Source of the DNA: Actinacidiphila acidipaludis | Lineage (GTDB): Bacteria; Actinomycetota; Actinomycetes; Streptomycetales; Streptomycetaceae | Assembly (NCBI RefSeq): GCF_019890725.1 | Contig: NZ_JAINZZ010000006.1 | Span: forward strand, 186,001-250,000 | Direction of reading: 5' to 3' | Length of the DNA: 64,000 nucleotides | Shown: piece after piece, positions 16,194 through 24,479 of the stretch | How positions within the stretch are numbered: position 1 is the stretch's first letter | How the letters are laid out: each line of letters starts with the position of its first letter | Notes under the pieces: model-generated | What the model saw: the letters and a program-made list of their open reading frames with translations, nothing else | Databases searched by the model: none | Told to the model about the DNA's origin: nothing | Position numbers and translations under genes: made by a program

Positions 16194-17005
16194 CTCCTGA
16201 ACTCGTCGCTCCCGCAAGGCGATCCGGGACCGCGCAGCGTGCGCCCTGGACGCTGATGTACCACTCGGTGGGGGACGCCCGGGACGATCCGTACCTCGTC
16301 ACCGTCGACCCGGGCCGGCTGTCCCGGCAGTTGCGCTGGCTGAGCCGGCGCGGACTGACCGGGGTCAGCATGCGCGAGCTGCTGGCCGCCCGCGCCCAGG
16401 GCCGGGCGGACCGGCTCGTCGGCCTGACCTTCGACGACGGGTACGCCGACTTCCTCACCGAGGCCGTGCCGCTGCTGCGCGAGCACGGCCACACGGCCAC
16501 GGTGTTCGTGCTGCCCGGCCGGCTCGGCGGCACCAACGAGTGGGACGTCAAAGGGCCGCGCCGGCCGCTGCTGGACGCCGAGGGCATCCGCGCCGCGGAG
16601 GCCGCGGGCATGGAGATCGGCTCGCACGGCCTGCTCCACCAGGACCTGACGGCCGTCGACGACGCGACGCTCGCCGCCGAGACCACCGAGAGCCGGCGGC
16701 TGGTCGGCGAGATCACCGGAACCGCGCCCGGCGGCTTCTGCCACCCCTACGGCTCGCTCGACGCGCGCACCGTGCTCGCGGTGCGCCGGGCCGGTTACGC
16801 CTACGCGTGCGCGGTGGAGCCGGGACCGCTGGCCGGGACGCACGCGCTGCCGCGCGCTTACGTCGGCAACCGCGACACCTCCCCCCGCCTGCACGCCAAG
16901 CGCCTGCTGCACCGGCTGCGCGGCCCGCAGCTGCCCGACCCGCCCGCGCACGGCGAGCGCCCCCAGCGGCCGGAGCCGTCCGCACTCCCGAGGGAGGACT
17001 CATGA
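16190..17005 (+). CDS. polysaccharide deacetylase (NodB domain)
   Basis: 271 residues. LMYHSVGD (residues 22-29) and LTFDDGYADF (79-88, with D82-D83) form motif 1; GSHGLLHQDL has metal ligands H146 and H150 (motif 2); CHPYGSLD is the later arm. Such enzymes remove N- or O-acetyl groups from carbohydrates with a bound divalent metal. No signal peptide or membrane segment is visible, so it may act on cytoplasmic lipid-linked intermediates or be exported by another route. Start and stop both overlap neighbours by four bases, placing it firmly in the polysaccharide operon. Confidence 0.9.
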   Translation: MTPELVAPARRSGTAQRAPWTLMYHSVGDARDDPYLVTVDPGRLSRQLRWLSRRGLTGVSMRELLAARAQGRADRLVGLTFDDGYADFLTEAVPLLREHGHTATVFVLPGRLGGTNEWDVKGPRRPLLDAEGIRAAEAAGMEIGSHGLLHQDLTAVDDATLAAETTESRRLVGEITGTAPGGFCHPYGSLDARTVLAVRRAGYAYACAVEPGPLAGTHALPRAYVGNRDTSPRLHAKRLLHRLRGPQLPDPPAHGERPQRPEPSALPREDS

Positions 17006-18249
17006 AGGTCCTGCACGTCATCACCGGCCTCGGCATCGGCGGCGCCGAGCAGCAACTGCACCTGCTGCTGCGGCATCTGCCCGCGGAGTGCGAGGTCGTC
17101 ACCCTCACCAACCCCGGCCCGGTCGCCGACGCGCTCACCGCCGACGGCGTCACCGTCACCCACCTGGGCATGACCGGCAACCGCGACCTGACGGTCCTGC
17201 CGCGCCTGACCCGTCTGATCCGCGCCGGGCACTACGACATCGTGCACACCCACCTGTACCGGGCCGGCGTCTACGGCCGGGTCGCGGCCCGCCTCGCCCG
17301 GGTGCGCACCATCGTGGCCACCGAGCACTCGCTGGGCGTCACCCAGATCGAGGGACGCCCGCTGTCCCGGGCCACCCGCGCGCTGTACCGGAGGACCGAG
17401 CGGATGGGCAGCGCCACCATCGCGGTGTCCGAGACGGTCGCCCGGCGGCTCACCGCGTGGGGGGTGCCCGCCGGCCGCGTCCATCTCGCGCCCAACGGCA
17501 TCGACCCGGCGGCCTTCCGCTTCTCCGCGCCCGCGCGGGTCGCGGCCCGCTCCCGGCTCGGCATCCCCCTGCACGCCTACGTGGTCGGCGGGGTCGGCCG
17601 CCAGGTCAAGGGCAAGAACTTCGAGAGCCTGATCCGCGCGGTCGCCGCCGTCCCCGACACCCATCTGCTGCTGGCCGGCGACGGCCCGGAGCACGTCATG
17701 CTGCTGCGGCTGGTCCACCAGCTCGGCGTCGCGGACCGCGTGCGGTTCGCCCAGCCCGCCGAGGAACCGAGCTCGGACAGCCCGACCGTGCCCGAACTGC
17801 TCGCCGCCATGGACCTGTTCGTCTCGCCGTCGCCCGAGGAGTCGTTCGGCGTCGCCGTCATCGAGGCGCTCGCCTCGGGACTCCCCGCGCTGTACGTGGC
17901 CTGCCCGGCGCTGGAGGACCTGCCGCCGCACGACGCGCCCGGCGCCCGCCGGATCGAGGCGTACAACCTGCCCACGGCGGTGCACGAGGAGCGGCTCACC
18001 GGGCCGCGCCGCCTCCCGGTCCCGGCGGCCGTCGAGCACTACGCCATCGCCCGCACCGCCGAACGCGTCATGGCCGTGTACGAGGCCGTGCTCGCCGCCG
18101 CGGCCGAGCCCGTCACGGATGCCGTCACCGGCACCACCGCGACGGCCGAGCCCGGCGCCGCGCCCGCCGCCGTCTCCGTCCCCGAACCGTCCGCGCCGCC
18201 CGCCGCGGCGCCGCAGCAGCAGCAGGCCACCGCACCCGCCGAGAAATGA
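17002..18249 (+). CDS. GT4-type glycosyltransferase
   Basis: 415 residues, second GT-B enzyme of the operon. MKVLHVITGLGIGGAEQQL is the classical family-4 N-terminus, IVHTHLYRAGVYGR the acceptor-side helix, VGGVGRQVKGKNFESLIRAV the start of the donor domain and SPSPEESFGVAVIEALASGL the E-x7-E region. About 60 low-complexity Ala/Pro/Gln residues end the protein. Ribosome site GGGAGG stands before ATG 17002, which overlaps the deacetylase stop. It is presumed to add a sugar to the lipid-linked repeat unit; donor and linkage are unknown. Confidence 0.9.
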   Translation: MKVLHVITGLGIGGAEQQLHLLLRHLPAECEVVTLTNPGPVADALTADGVTVTHLGMTGNRDLTVLPRLTRLIRAGHYDIVHTHLYRAGVYGRVAARLARVRTIVATEHSLGVTQIEGRPLSRATRALYRRTERMGSATIAVSETVARRLTAWGVPAGRVHLAPNGIDPAAFRFSAPARVAARSRLGIPLHAYVVGGVGRQVKGKNFESLIRAVAAVPDTHLLLAGDGPEHVMLLRLVHQLGVADRVRFAQPAEEPSSDSPTVPELLAAMDLFVSPSPEESFGVAVIEALASGLPALYVACPALEDLPPHDAPGARRIEAYNLPTAVHEERLTGPRRLPVPAAVEHYAIARTAERVMAVYEAVLAAAAEPVTDAVTGTTATAEPGAAPAAVSVPEPSAPPAAAPQQQQATAPAEK

Positions 18250-18950
18250 GTCTCCCGATGAAAGACGCCCGCGACCCGCACCCACGCCCCGGCGGCGGAC
18301 CCCGCCGGCGGCGCGCCCTGCCACGCTGGACGGCGGTGGCCCTGGGGATCGGCCTGGGCCTGGCCTCCGGGCTCGCCTACGGAATGGCCACCACACCGCA
18401 GTACAGCGCCACCGCCTACGTCCTGGTCGTGCCCGAGCGCAGCACGGACTCCCAGACCGCGCTGGGCTTCGCGCAGGCGTACGGCAGGATCGCCACCGGC
18501 TCCACGGTGCTGGCCGGCGCGCAGTCCGGCGCCGGCACACCGGCCGCCGACCTGCGCGGCCATGTCGCGGCGGCGACCTCGCCCGACGCTCCGATGATCT
18601 CGGTGACCGGCACGGCGGCCGACGGCGGTCTGGCCGCCCGGATCGCCGACGCGGTGGCCCGCTCACTGACCGCGACGGGGAACGGCACGTCGGCGGCGAC
18701 CGGGGTACGGCTGCTGCTCTTCTCCCCCGCCGTCGCGCCCACCAGCCCGACGTCCCCGTCGGTCCCGCTGTCGGCCGCGGTCGGCGCGAGCGCGGGCGGC
18801 CTGCTCGGCGCGCTGGCCCTGCTGGTCCGCCGCTCGCCGCAGGACGGCTGGGACGCGGCGTACGACGGTGAGGCGGCGCTCGACCCGCGCGACGACCGCG
18901 GGCGCGCGGTCCCGTCGCCCGCGCAGGAACAGTCCAGGGCGGCGGTGTGA
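18246..18950 (+). CDS. Wzz-like chain-length/co-polymerase protein lacking a kinase domain
   Basis: 234 residues. After a basic start there is a membrane helix (about 27-46), an extracytoplasmic domain beginning TPQYSATAYVLVVPERS as in Wzz/CapA proteins, and a second membrane helix near 175-195 followed by an acidic cytoplasmic tail. There is no Walker motif and no Tyr-rich tail, so this is only the membrane part of a polysaccharide co-polymerase. In this family the protein sets polymer length by contacting the polymerase. ATGA overlap with the upstream GT4 gene and GTGA overlap with the next gene. A separate kinase is not encoded in the window. Confidence 0.85.
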   Translation: MSLPMKDARDPHPRPGGGPRRRRALPRWTAVALGIGLGLASGLAYGMATTPQYSATAYVLVVPERSTDSQTALGFAQAYGRIATGSTVLAGAQSGAGTPAADLRGHVAAATSPDAPMISVTGTAADGGLAARIADAVARSLTATGNGTSAATGVRLLLFSPAVAPTSPTSPSVPLSAAVGASAGGLLGALALLVRRSPQDGWDAAYDGEAALDPRDDRGRAVPSPAQEQSRAAV

Positions 18951-20431
18951 GCACGGATCCCACCCGCACCGGACCGTCCGCGGAACCGCACGCGTCGACG
19001 GAACCGCACGTCCGGCCCGTCCCGCAGCACGCGGCCGACGCGACCGACGGACCGTCCGCGGCGGCCGCCTCCCCCGCGACCGGCGGCGCGCTCAGGTCGG
19101 GCGCGAAGGCCGCGTCCACGGTCAACGGCACAGGCGGCGGCGCCCCAAAGGCCGACGGCACGGGCGGCGGCGTGTCCACCGCCGACGCCACGTCCGCAGC
19201 CGGCGGCCCCTCCCCGGCCAAGGGCCCGGCCCGCTCCGGCAGCCCCTCCCCAGCCGGCGAGCCGTCCAGGACCGTCCCCGCCGTGCCCGGCCCCCGCGCC
19301 CGGTCCGGCGGGGACGGTCTGACCGTCAGCGTCTGCCGGGACCCCGCGGAGTTCGCCGGGCTCGCGCAGGAGTGGACGCGGCTGTACCAGCGGTGCGCGG
19401 CGGCCACACCGTTCCAGAGCCACGCCTGGCTGTCGTCCTGGTGGGAGTCGTACGGGGTGCCCGGCCGGCTGCGGGTGGTGCTGGTGCGCCGCGGCGACCG
19501 CCTGGTGGGGGCCGCGGCGCTGACGCGGGTCAACCGGCCGCTGCCCGCGCTCGTTCCGCTCGGCGGGGCGATCACCGACTACACCGACGTACTGCTCGCG
19601 GACGGCGACCGCGCGGCCGTCGCCGCCCTGGTCCGCGGGATCCGCCGGGCGGCGCGCGGCGCCGTGGTGGACCTGCGCGAGGTGCGGGCGGGCGCGGCGG
19701 CCGAGCAGGTCTACGCGGACTGGCCCGGCGCCAAGCGCCGGCTGTCCGGCTCGGTGTGCCTGGAGCTTCCGGGGCTGCCGATGGACGGCCTGATCGCGCG
19801 GCTCGGCAGTTCCCGCGGGCAGCGCATCCGCGCGGCGCTGCGCAAGCTCGACAGGGCCGGCGTCGAGGAACGCGACGTGCCGGCGCACGACGTGCCGTCC
19901 GCGGTGGCCACGCTGCTGCGGCTGCACCTGCTGCAGTGGCGCGGCCGCGGCGTCAACCCGGAGCACGAACGTCCGCGGTTCGCCGAGCATCTGGCGCGGG
20001 CGGGCGCGCGGATGGTCGCCGACGGGGACGCGGCCCTGACCGAGTTCCGGCTCGGCGGGGAGGTCGTCGCCGCCAACCTGACGGTGCTCTCGCCGCGGCT
20101 GGCCGGCGGCTATCTGTTCGGGGCGCACCCCGACCTGCGGGCCGCGAAGGTCGACGTCACGACGCTGCTGATGCGGCACGGCGTCCGGCAGGCGGCCGAC
20201 GCGGACCGGGAGGTGCTGAGCCTGCTGCGCGGGGCCGAGCCGCACAAGTTCCACTGGCGTCCCGAACACCGCGCCAACCAGCGGCTCATGCTGTCCGGTC
20301 CCGCGGCGGCGCCCGCGCTGCTGGCCCGCTACGGCCTGGCCCGCGCGCGAGCCCTCGCGGCCCGCTCGTCGCGGCTGCGGCGGCTGCGCGGGGTGCTCAG
20401 CCGGACGTCGCGGGCTTCGGCCGGAGCGTGA
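18947..20431 (+). CDS. FemAB/BioF2-like acyltransferase (Acetyltransf_6)
   Basis: 494 residues from a GTG that overlaps the previous stop. Residues 1 to about 120 are low-complexity. The rest is a double-GNAT protein of the CelD/BcsL or FemAB-like type: TPFQSHAWLSSWWESYG, LVRRGDRLVGAAALTRV, then RIRAALRKLDRAGVEERDV and LTEFRLGGEVVAANLTVLSP. Such proteins often acylate polysaccharides or add amino acids to amino sugars and occur in exopolysaccharide clusters. It is the last gene of the seven-gene operon and its end overlaps the convergent GH26-like gene by 35 bases. Cytoplasmic, with no signal or membrane segment. Confidence 0.85.
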   Translation: MSTDPTRTGPSAEPHASTEPHVRPVPQHAADATDGPSAAAASPATGGALRSGAKAASTVNGTGGGAPKADGTGGGVSTADATSAAGGPSPAKGPARSGSPSPAGEPSRTVPAVPGPRARSGGDGLTVSVCRDPAEFAGLAQEWTRLYQRCAAATPFQSHAWLSSWWESYGVPGRLRVVLVRRGDRLVGAAALTRVNRPLPALVPLGGAITDYTDVLLADGDRAAVAALVRGIRRAARGAVVDLREVRAGAAAEQVYADWPGAKRRLSGSVCLELPGLPMDGLIARLGSSRGQRIRAALRKLDRAGVEERDVPAHDVPSAVATLLRLHLLQWRGRGVNPEHERPRFAEHLARAGARMVADGDAALTEFRLGGEVVAANLTVLSPRLAGGYLFGAHPDLRAAKVDVTTLLMRHGVRQAADADREVLSLLRGAEPHKFHWRPEHRANQRLMLSGPAAAPALLARYGLARARALAARSSRLRRLRGVLSRTSRASAGA

Positions 20432-21797
20432 CGCACACCTCGCCGGACGCGTACCGCTGCCGCATCTCCGCGGTGAGCCGCATCGGCGTGCAGGTCTCGT
20501 CGCCACCGCCCGCCGTCGCGTCCGGCGAGGGCGCGGCGGCGGGCAGCGGGACCGGGACCGCGCGGGCCACCGACGCGGCGGGCTTCACCGGGACCGCGGG
20601 CTTCACGGAGGAGGCCGGTGGCGCGGTCGCGGTGGGCCGGGGCGTCGCCGGGGACGCGGTGGACGCCTTGCCCGGCGGCGCCGCGGGCAGCGCGCTCTTC
20701 TTGCCGTACAGCACGGCGCGGTAGACCCCGGACGCCCTCGGGTTGTCCCGGCACTGCCACACGCCGTGCGGGCAGTAGTCGCTGATCGTCTGGTAGAGCG
20801 GCTTGTGGGCGGCGATCCACGCCAGCATCAGGGACATGTAGTCGGGGTTGTCGCCGTTCTGGAACAGCCCCCACTCCGGGTAGGAGATGGCCTTCTTGTG
20901 GGCCGCGGCGAAGTCGACCTGCTCCTGCAGCCCGTACGGCTCGGAGACCTGCTCGGCGAAGCTCTCGCCGCCGGGCTGGTCGTAGGAGTCCATGCCGATC
21001 ACGTCCACGGTGGCGTCGCCGGGGTAGCACTCGGTCCAGGCGATGGCGTCCTGGCCGCGGCTGGGTGCGAAGTCGAAGCGGAAGTGCTGGCCGGGCACGG
21101 CCCGCATGGCGGCGACGATCCGGTTCCAGTACGTCTTCCAGTCGGCCGGGTCGGGCGCGCAGCGGTGGCTGTAGGTGGTGCCGTTCATCTCCCACCCGAG
21201 CACGATCACCGTGTCGGGGACGCCGAGCGCGACGAGCCGCTGGGCGAGCCGGGTGAAGTGGACGTCGTCGGCGCCCTGCGCGCCCTCCTCGATGAGTGCG
21301 CGGACCTGGTCGTCGGACAGGTGGTCCTCGTTGCGCTCCTGCATGGGGACGTTGAGCACGAACATGCGGCCGGCCTCGGCGCGTTTCCACTGCGCCCAGG
21401 GCTCCAGCAGGTCGCCGCCCTCGATGGAGTCCCAGCTGTCGCCCGGCAGGTAGGTGTGGGCGACGCGGACGGGCGTGCCGCCCAGCCAGTTCTGCAGGCC
21501 CGCCAGGTTCGCCACGCCGTCCGCGCCGGAGTCGGTGAACGCGCCGAGCGGGGAGACCTCGGCTCCCGCGGCCGCGCGGACCAGCGCGTCGTCCGGCACG
21601 TCCGCGGCCCGGGCGCCGGGGGCGCCGCGGCCGGGGGTGCCGGCGCCGCGCGACACGCCGTCCGGCGTGGCCGCGGAGGAGCGGCCGGCCGACTCGCCGC
21701 CCAGGGCCGCCGTCGCCAGACCCGCCATCAGGAGGGCGGCGGTGACCACCCCGACACCCGCTCTCGCCATCCAGTGACGCCGGCCGGTCATGGGCAC
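20397..21797 (-). CDS. secreted GH26-like glycoside hydrolase (beta-mannanase type)
   Basis: 466 residues. A signal-anchor or signal peptide (ARAGVGVVTAALLMAGLATA) is followed by an Ala/Gly-rich spacer, then a TIM-barrel domain of about 270 residues with VIVLGWEMNGTTYSHRC (catalytic acid Glu in the family) and KAISYPEWGLFQ (nucleophile Glu). A Pro/Ala linker and a short Cys-containing tail (ETCTPMRLTAEMRQRY) close the protein. ATG at 21797 or two codons later at 21791. It faces the polysaccharide operon tail to tail, so it may trim or release the product, but the substrate is not visible in sequence. Confidence 0.85.
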   Translation of the reverse strand: MPMTGRRHWMARAGVGVVTAALLMAGLATAALGGESAGRSSAATPDGVSRGAGTPGRGAPGARAADVPDDALVRAAAGAEVSPLGAFTDSGADGVANLAGLQNWLGGTPVRVAHTYLPGDSWDSIEGGDLLEPWAQWKRAEAGRMFVLNVPMQERNEDHLSDDQVRALIEEGAQGADDVHFTRLAQRLVALGVPDTVIVLGWEMNGTTYSHRCAPDPADWKTYWNRIVAAMRAVPGQHFRFDFAPSRGQDAIAWTECYPGDATVDVIGMDSYDQPGGESFAEQVSEPYGLQEQVDFAAAHKKAISYPEWGLFQNGDNPDYMSLMLAWIAAHKPLYQTISDYCPHGVWQCRDNPRASGVYRAVLYGKKSALPAAPPGKASTASPATPRPTATAPPASSVKPAVPVKPAASVARAVPVPLPAAAPSPDATAGGGDETCTPMRLTAEMRQRYASGEVCVTLRPKPATSG

Positions 21798-22147
21798 TCC
21801 TCATCGTCGGCAGCAGGCGCCCGGAGTCGCACCGCCTCCTGACGATCAGTCATAACGTACGGAAATCACATGCGCGCCCTCGAATGGTCCGAACGGGAAT
21901 CCACCCCTCCGCCGTACCGGAATCCTCTCCCCGCTGACCACGGCACTTTCCCACGAACGGGCCTGTTCACCAACCGGCCAATACCGCGGCGACGTAAATC
22001 GCGGCATCACTCGGGCGGATGAATTTCCTTTCCCCGCTCACCGATTATCCGCCGTTTTTCGTCTTGCGGGGGAGAGGATGAGCCGCGCTCGGGACCCTTC
22101 ATAGGGGCAGCGCGAGCACCGACCGACCAGACGAGAGGAGCCCGGGC
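21798..22147. other. divergent region between GH26-like gene and melC1
   Basis: About 350 bases of lower GC. It should carry divergent promoters. CTTGCGGGGG near 22063 and CATAGGGG near 22101 could be parts of a melC promoter but the spacing is not convincing. The melC1 ribosome site GAGAGGAGC lies at 22133-22141. A CTCGAATGG motif (21885-21893) resembles the one in the rodlin region. Confidence 0.5.
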
Positions 22148-22564
22148 ATGGTGACCCGCAGAAGAGTGCTGACGACCGGCCTCACCACGGTCGCGGCCGT
22201 GTCCGGCACGGCAGCGGCGCTGCACCCGATGCTGGCCGCCGACGAGCCGTCGGCCCACGGCGGGAGCGCCGCGTCGGCGGACGCGGCGCTGGGCAACGCG
22301 GCCGGCGGCACCCCGCTGTTCGACGAGGTCTACCGCGGCCGGCGCATCCAGGGCTACAGCACCGCCGACGACGACCGCATCGCGCTCCTCGTCGACGGCC
22401 GGCCGCTGCACGTGATGCGGCGGGTCGACGGCAGCTGGATCAGCATGGCCAACCACTACCAGCCCTACACGACGCCGCTGGACACGGCCCGCGGCGCCGT
22501 CGACGTCATGCGGCACGCCGACCTGTCCGCCGCGCCCGTGCAGCTTTCGTTCCTCCACCACTGA
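22148..22564 (+). CDS. melC1: tyrosinase cofactor / copper chaperone MelC1
   Basis: 138 residues with a twin-arginine signal (VTRRRVLTTGLTTVAAVSG) and the MelC1 core FDEVYRGRRIQGYSTADDD, LHVMRRVDGSWISMANHYQPY. MelC1 binds apo-tyrosinase, loads copper and carries the enzyme through the Tat pathway because tyrosinase has no signal of its own. It lies 19 bases upstream of melC2, the standard operon order. Confidence 0.96.
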   Translation: MVTRRRVLTTGLTTVAAVSGTAAALHPMLAADEPSAHGGSAASADAALGNAAGGTPLFDEVYRGRRIQGYSTADDDRIALLVDGRPLHVMRRVDGSWISMANHYQPYTTPLDTARGAVDVMRHADLSAAPVQLSFLHH

Positions 22565-22583
22565 CGGGGAAAGAGGCCCGACC

Positions 22584-23450
22584 GTGTACACGCGCAGGAA
22601 CCAGCGCAACCTGACGAGCAGCCAGCGCACCCAGTTCGTCCAGGCCGTCCTGGAGCTCAAGCGGGCCGGCAGCTACGACAAGTACGTCAGCCTGCACTCC
22701 CGGTACTTCGCCGCCGACGGCGAGACCGGGCTGCGGGTCGCCCACATGACCCCGACCTTCTTCCCCTGGCACCGGCAGTTCCTGCTGCACTTCGAACGGG
22801 AACTGCGGACGATCGAGCCGGACGTGACCATCCCCTACTGGGACTGGACCACCGACCGCTCGGCGACGTCCTCGCTGTGGGACCCGGACTTCATGGGCGG
22901 CAACGGCCGGGACAGCGACGGCCAGGTGATGACCGGCCCCTTCGCATACGGGACGGGCGACTGGCCGATCGTCTACGGCGTCACCAACGAGCGCTACCTC
23001 ACGCGGAACATGGGCCGGCCCGACCGGCCGATCGTGCTGCCGACCAAGCAGGAACTGGACGGCGCGATCGCGATGGGCACCTACGACACCGCGCCGTGGA
23101 ACTCCGCGCCGTCCACCCAGGCCTTCCGCAACAAGATCGAGGGCTGGACGGTCAGCGAGACCAAGGGCGGCTACCTGCACAACCGGGTCCACCAGTGGGT
23201 CGGCGGCCACATGATCGGCGGCGCCTCGCCGAACGACCCGGTCTTCTGGCTGCACCACGCCTTCATCGACCTGATCTGGGTGCGCTGGCAGCGCCGCCAC
23301 CCGCACTCCGGCTACCTGCCGGACAAGCCGCTGAGTACCCACGACCCCGAGCGCGGCCGGGTCCTCAGCCTCGACGAGCCGATGCCGCCGTTCAACGTCA
23401 GGCCGTCGTCGGTGCTGGATCACCGGAAGTTCTATTCGTACGAGGAGTGA
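22584..23450 (+). CDS. melC2: tyrosinase MelC2
   Basis: 288 residues from a GTG at 22584 (GGGGAAAGAGG upstream). Type-3 copper centre: CuA ligands H38, H54 and H63 (HMTPTFFPWHRQF) and CuB ligands H199, H203 and H225 (LHNRVHQWVGGH; WLHHAFIDLIW). It hydroxylates monophenols and oxidises diphenols to quinones, giving melanin outside the cell. Length is about 15 residues longer than S. antibioticus-type enzymes, mostly from an insertion around 100-160. The stop codon lies in the first unit of a 90-bp tandem repeat. Confidence 0.97.
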   Translation: MYTRRNQRNLTSSQRTQFVQAVLELKRAGSYDKYVSLHSRYFAADGETGLRVAHMTPTFFPWHRQFLLHFERELRTIEPDVTIPYWDWTTDRSATSSLWDPDFMGGNGRDSDGQVMTGPFAYGTGDWPIVYGVTNERYLTRNMGRPDRPIVLPTKQELDGAIAMGTYDTAPWNSAPSTQAFRNKIEGWTVSETKGGYLHNRVHQWVGGHMIGGASPNDPVFWLHHAFIDLIWVRWQRRHPHSGYLPDKPLSTHDPERGRVLSLDEPMPPFNVRPSSVLDHRKFYSYEE

Positions 23451-23731
23451 CGACCGAGCTCCCGGAGTGGCCGGCCGAGGAACGAGGCCGTCCGCGGAGG
23501 GAGCGAGGAGGAACTCCGAGCAGCAAAAGGGGAGGAGTGACGACCGAGCTCCCGGAGTGGCCGGCCGAGGAACGAGGCCGTCCGCGGAGGGAGCGAGGAG
23601 GAACTCCGAGCAGCAAAAGGGGTGGAGTCACGACCGAGCTCCCGGAGTGGCCGGCCGAGGAACGAGGCCGTCCGCGGAGGGAGCGAGGAGGAACTCCGAG
23701 CAGCAAAAGGGGTGGAGTCACGACCGAGCTC
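23443..23731. repeat. 90-bp tandem repeat, about 3.2 units
   Basis: Period is exactly 90 bases: CCCGGAGTGG recurs at 23461, 23551 and 23641. Units contain GAGCTCCCGGAGTGGCCGGC, GAGGCCGTCCGCGGAGGGAG and CAGCAAAAGG. The first unit begins over the last codons and stop of melC2; GAGTGACG becomes GAGTCACG in later units. One frame is open through all units (30-residue repeat) but is not in phase with melC2. A diverged single copy follows the sigma gene at 38974-39116. Confidence 0.95.
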
Positions 23732-23746
23732 CCTCGCCCGTACATA

Positions 23747-23799
23747 CCCACGGCCTCCCGCTGCCCTGATGTGGGGTCAGGGAGCGGGAGGCCGTGGGG
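23747..23799. terminator. bidirectional hairpin between melC2 and a chaplin
   Basis: CCCACGGCCTCCCGCTGCCC pairs with the complementary arm ending at 23799 over more than 20 bases with one bulge and a 7-base loop. It serves the two convergent genes. Confidence 0.85.
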
Positions 23800-23808
23800 C
23801 GGGCCTGA

Positions 23809-24102
23809 CTACCAGCTGCCACCGTCGTGGTTGCCGCCGTCGTCGCCGCCGGTCTCGTGCGTGGAGACGTTGGCGCACTGCTCACCGAACGCGGGGTTGA
23901 GCAGGCCGACCACGTCGACGGTGTCGCCGCAGACGTCGAGCGGGACGTGCACGGGCACCTGGACCAGGTCACCGGACACGACGCCCGGCGAACCCGCCGC
24001 GCCACCCTCGGCGCCTGCGTCGGCCGCCGCCACACCAGCGCCGCCGGCCAGCACGGCACCTGCGGCGGCGGCGAGGACCGCGGCCTTTGCGATACGCGAC
24101 AT
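23809..24102 (-). CDS. short chaplin with Gly/Asp/His-rich tail
   Basis: 97 residues from ATG 24102 (AGGGAG upstream). Signal peptide to about residue 27, one chaplin domain (SPGVVSGDLVQVPVHVPLD, VCGD and EQCAN cysteines, GLLNPAFG), then a tail THETGGDDGGNHDGGSW that ordinary short chaplins lack. It forms or modifies the hydrophobic amyloid layer. It lies behind the tyrosinase operon, about 16 kb from the main chaplin/rodlin locus. A promoter-like CGTGAC-N17-CGTTGC stands upstream at 24158-24186. Confidence 0.93.
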   Translation of the reverse strand: MSRIAKAAVLAAAAGAVLAGGAGVAAADAGAEGGAAGSPGVVSGDLVQVPVHVPLDVCGDTVDVVGLLNPAFGEQCANVSTHETGGDDGGNHDGGSW

Positions 24103-24157
24103 CAAGATCTCCCTGAGACGAGAATCAGCCGCAGATCCTGCGGCTTTGACGCTCTGC

Positions 24158-24186
24158 GCAACGGCAGGAGATCACGCGTGGTCACG
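24158..24186 (-). promoter_or_regulatory. sigma-BldN-like promoter
   Basis: Minus strand CGTGAC, 17 bases, CGTTGC, 56-84 bases upstream of the chaplin. It matches 5/6 plus 5/6 of the sigma-BldN consensus as I recall it, with one extra spacer base. Confidence 0.4.
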
Positions 24187-24230
24187 CAGGTTGAGCTGAA
24201 CCGGTGACGGACCGGGCGCGCGTCCGGACC

Positions 24231-24479
24231 TCAGACCAGGGGTGTCGCGAAGACCGGCGCCACGCCGCTCACCGTCGGGGCGGACGGTGCCGGTGCGGAG
24301 GGATCCGCGGCCGCGGGCGTCGCCGGGGCGTGGGCGTCGGGGGCCGGGCGCGAGGTCAGGACGGAGTGGTGGGGGGCTTCGGCGGTGGCGGTGGCGGAGG
24401 TGGCGGTGAGCACGCCTCCGGTCACGCCGGCGACGAGCGCGGTGGCCACCACCGCGCCCGTGATCCGGGGGATACGCAT
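24231..24479 (-). CDS. small secreted protein, Ala/Pro-rich
   Basis: 82 residues from ATG 24479, preceded by GAAGGGA. N-terminal signal MRIPRITGAVVATALVAGV, then a short Thr/Ala stretch and a Pro/Ala-rich mature part ending PVFATPLV. No cysteine and no recognised domain. Codon bias supports coding. It is transcribed towards the neighbouring chaplin but with its own ribosome site and a 128-base gap. Function unknown. Confidence 0.6.
   Translation of the reverse strand: MRIPRITGAVVATALVAGVTGGVLTATSATATAEAPHHSVLTSRPAPDAHAPATPAAADPSAPAPSAPTVSGVAPVFATPLV

Noticed and set aside
8855..20431. Genomic island with integrase
   Set aside because: No integrase, tRNA boundary or codon-usage shift was seen around the polysaccharide operon; it looks like resident DNA.
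23443..23731. CRISPR array
   Set aside because: Units are 90 bases and nearly identical throughout, with no variable spacers and no cas genes.
23467..23769. Frame with 30-residue tandem repeats behind melC2
   Set aside because: Out of phase with melC2 and generated by the 90-bp DNA repeat; Arg/Gly/Pro composition unlike a protein under selection, no independent start evidence.
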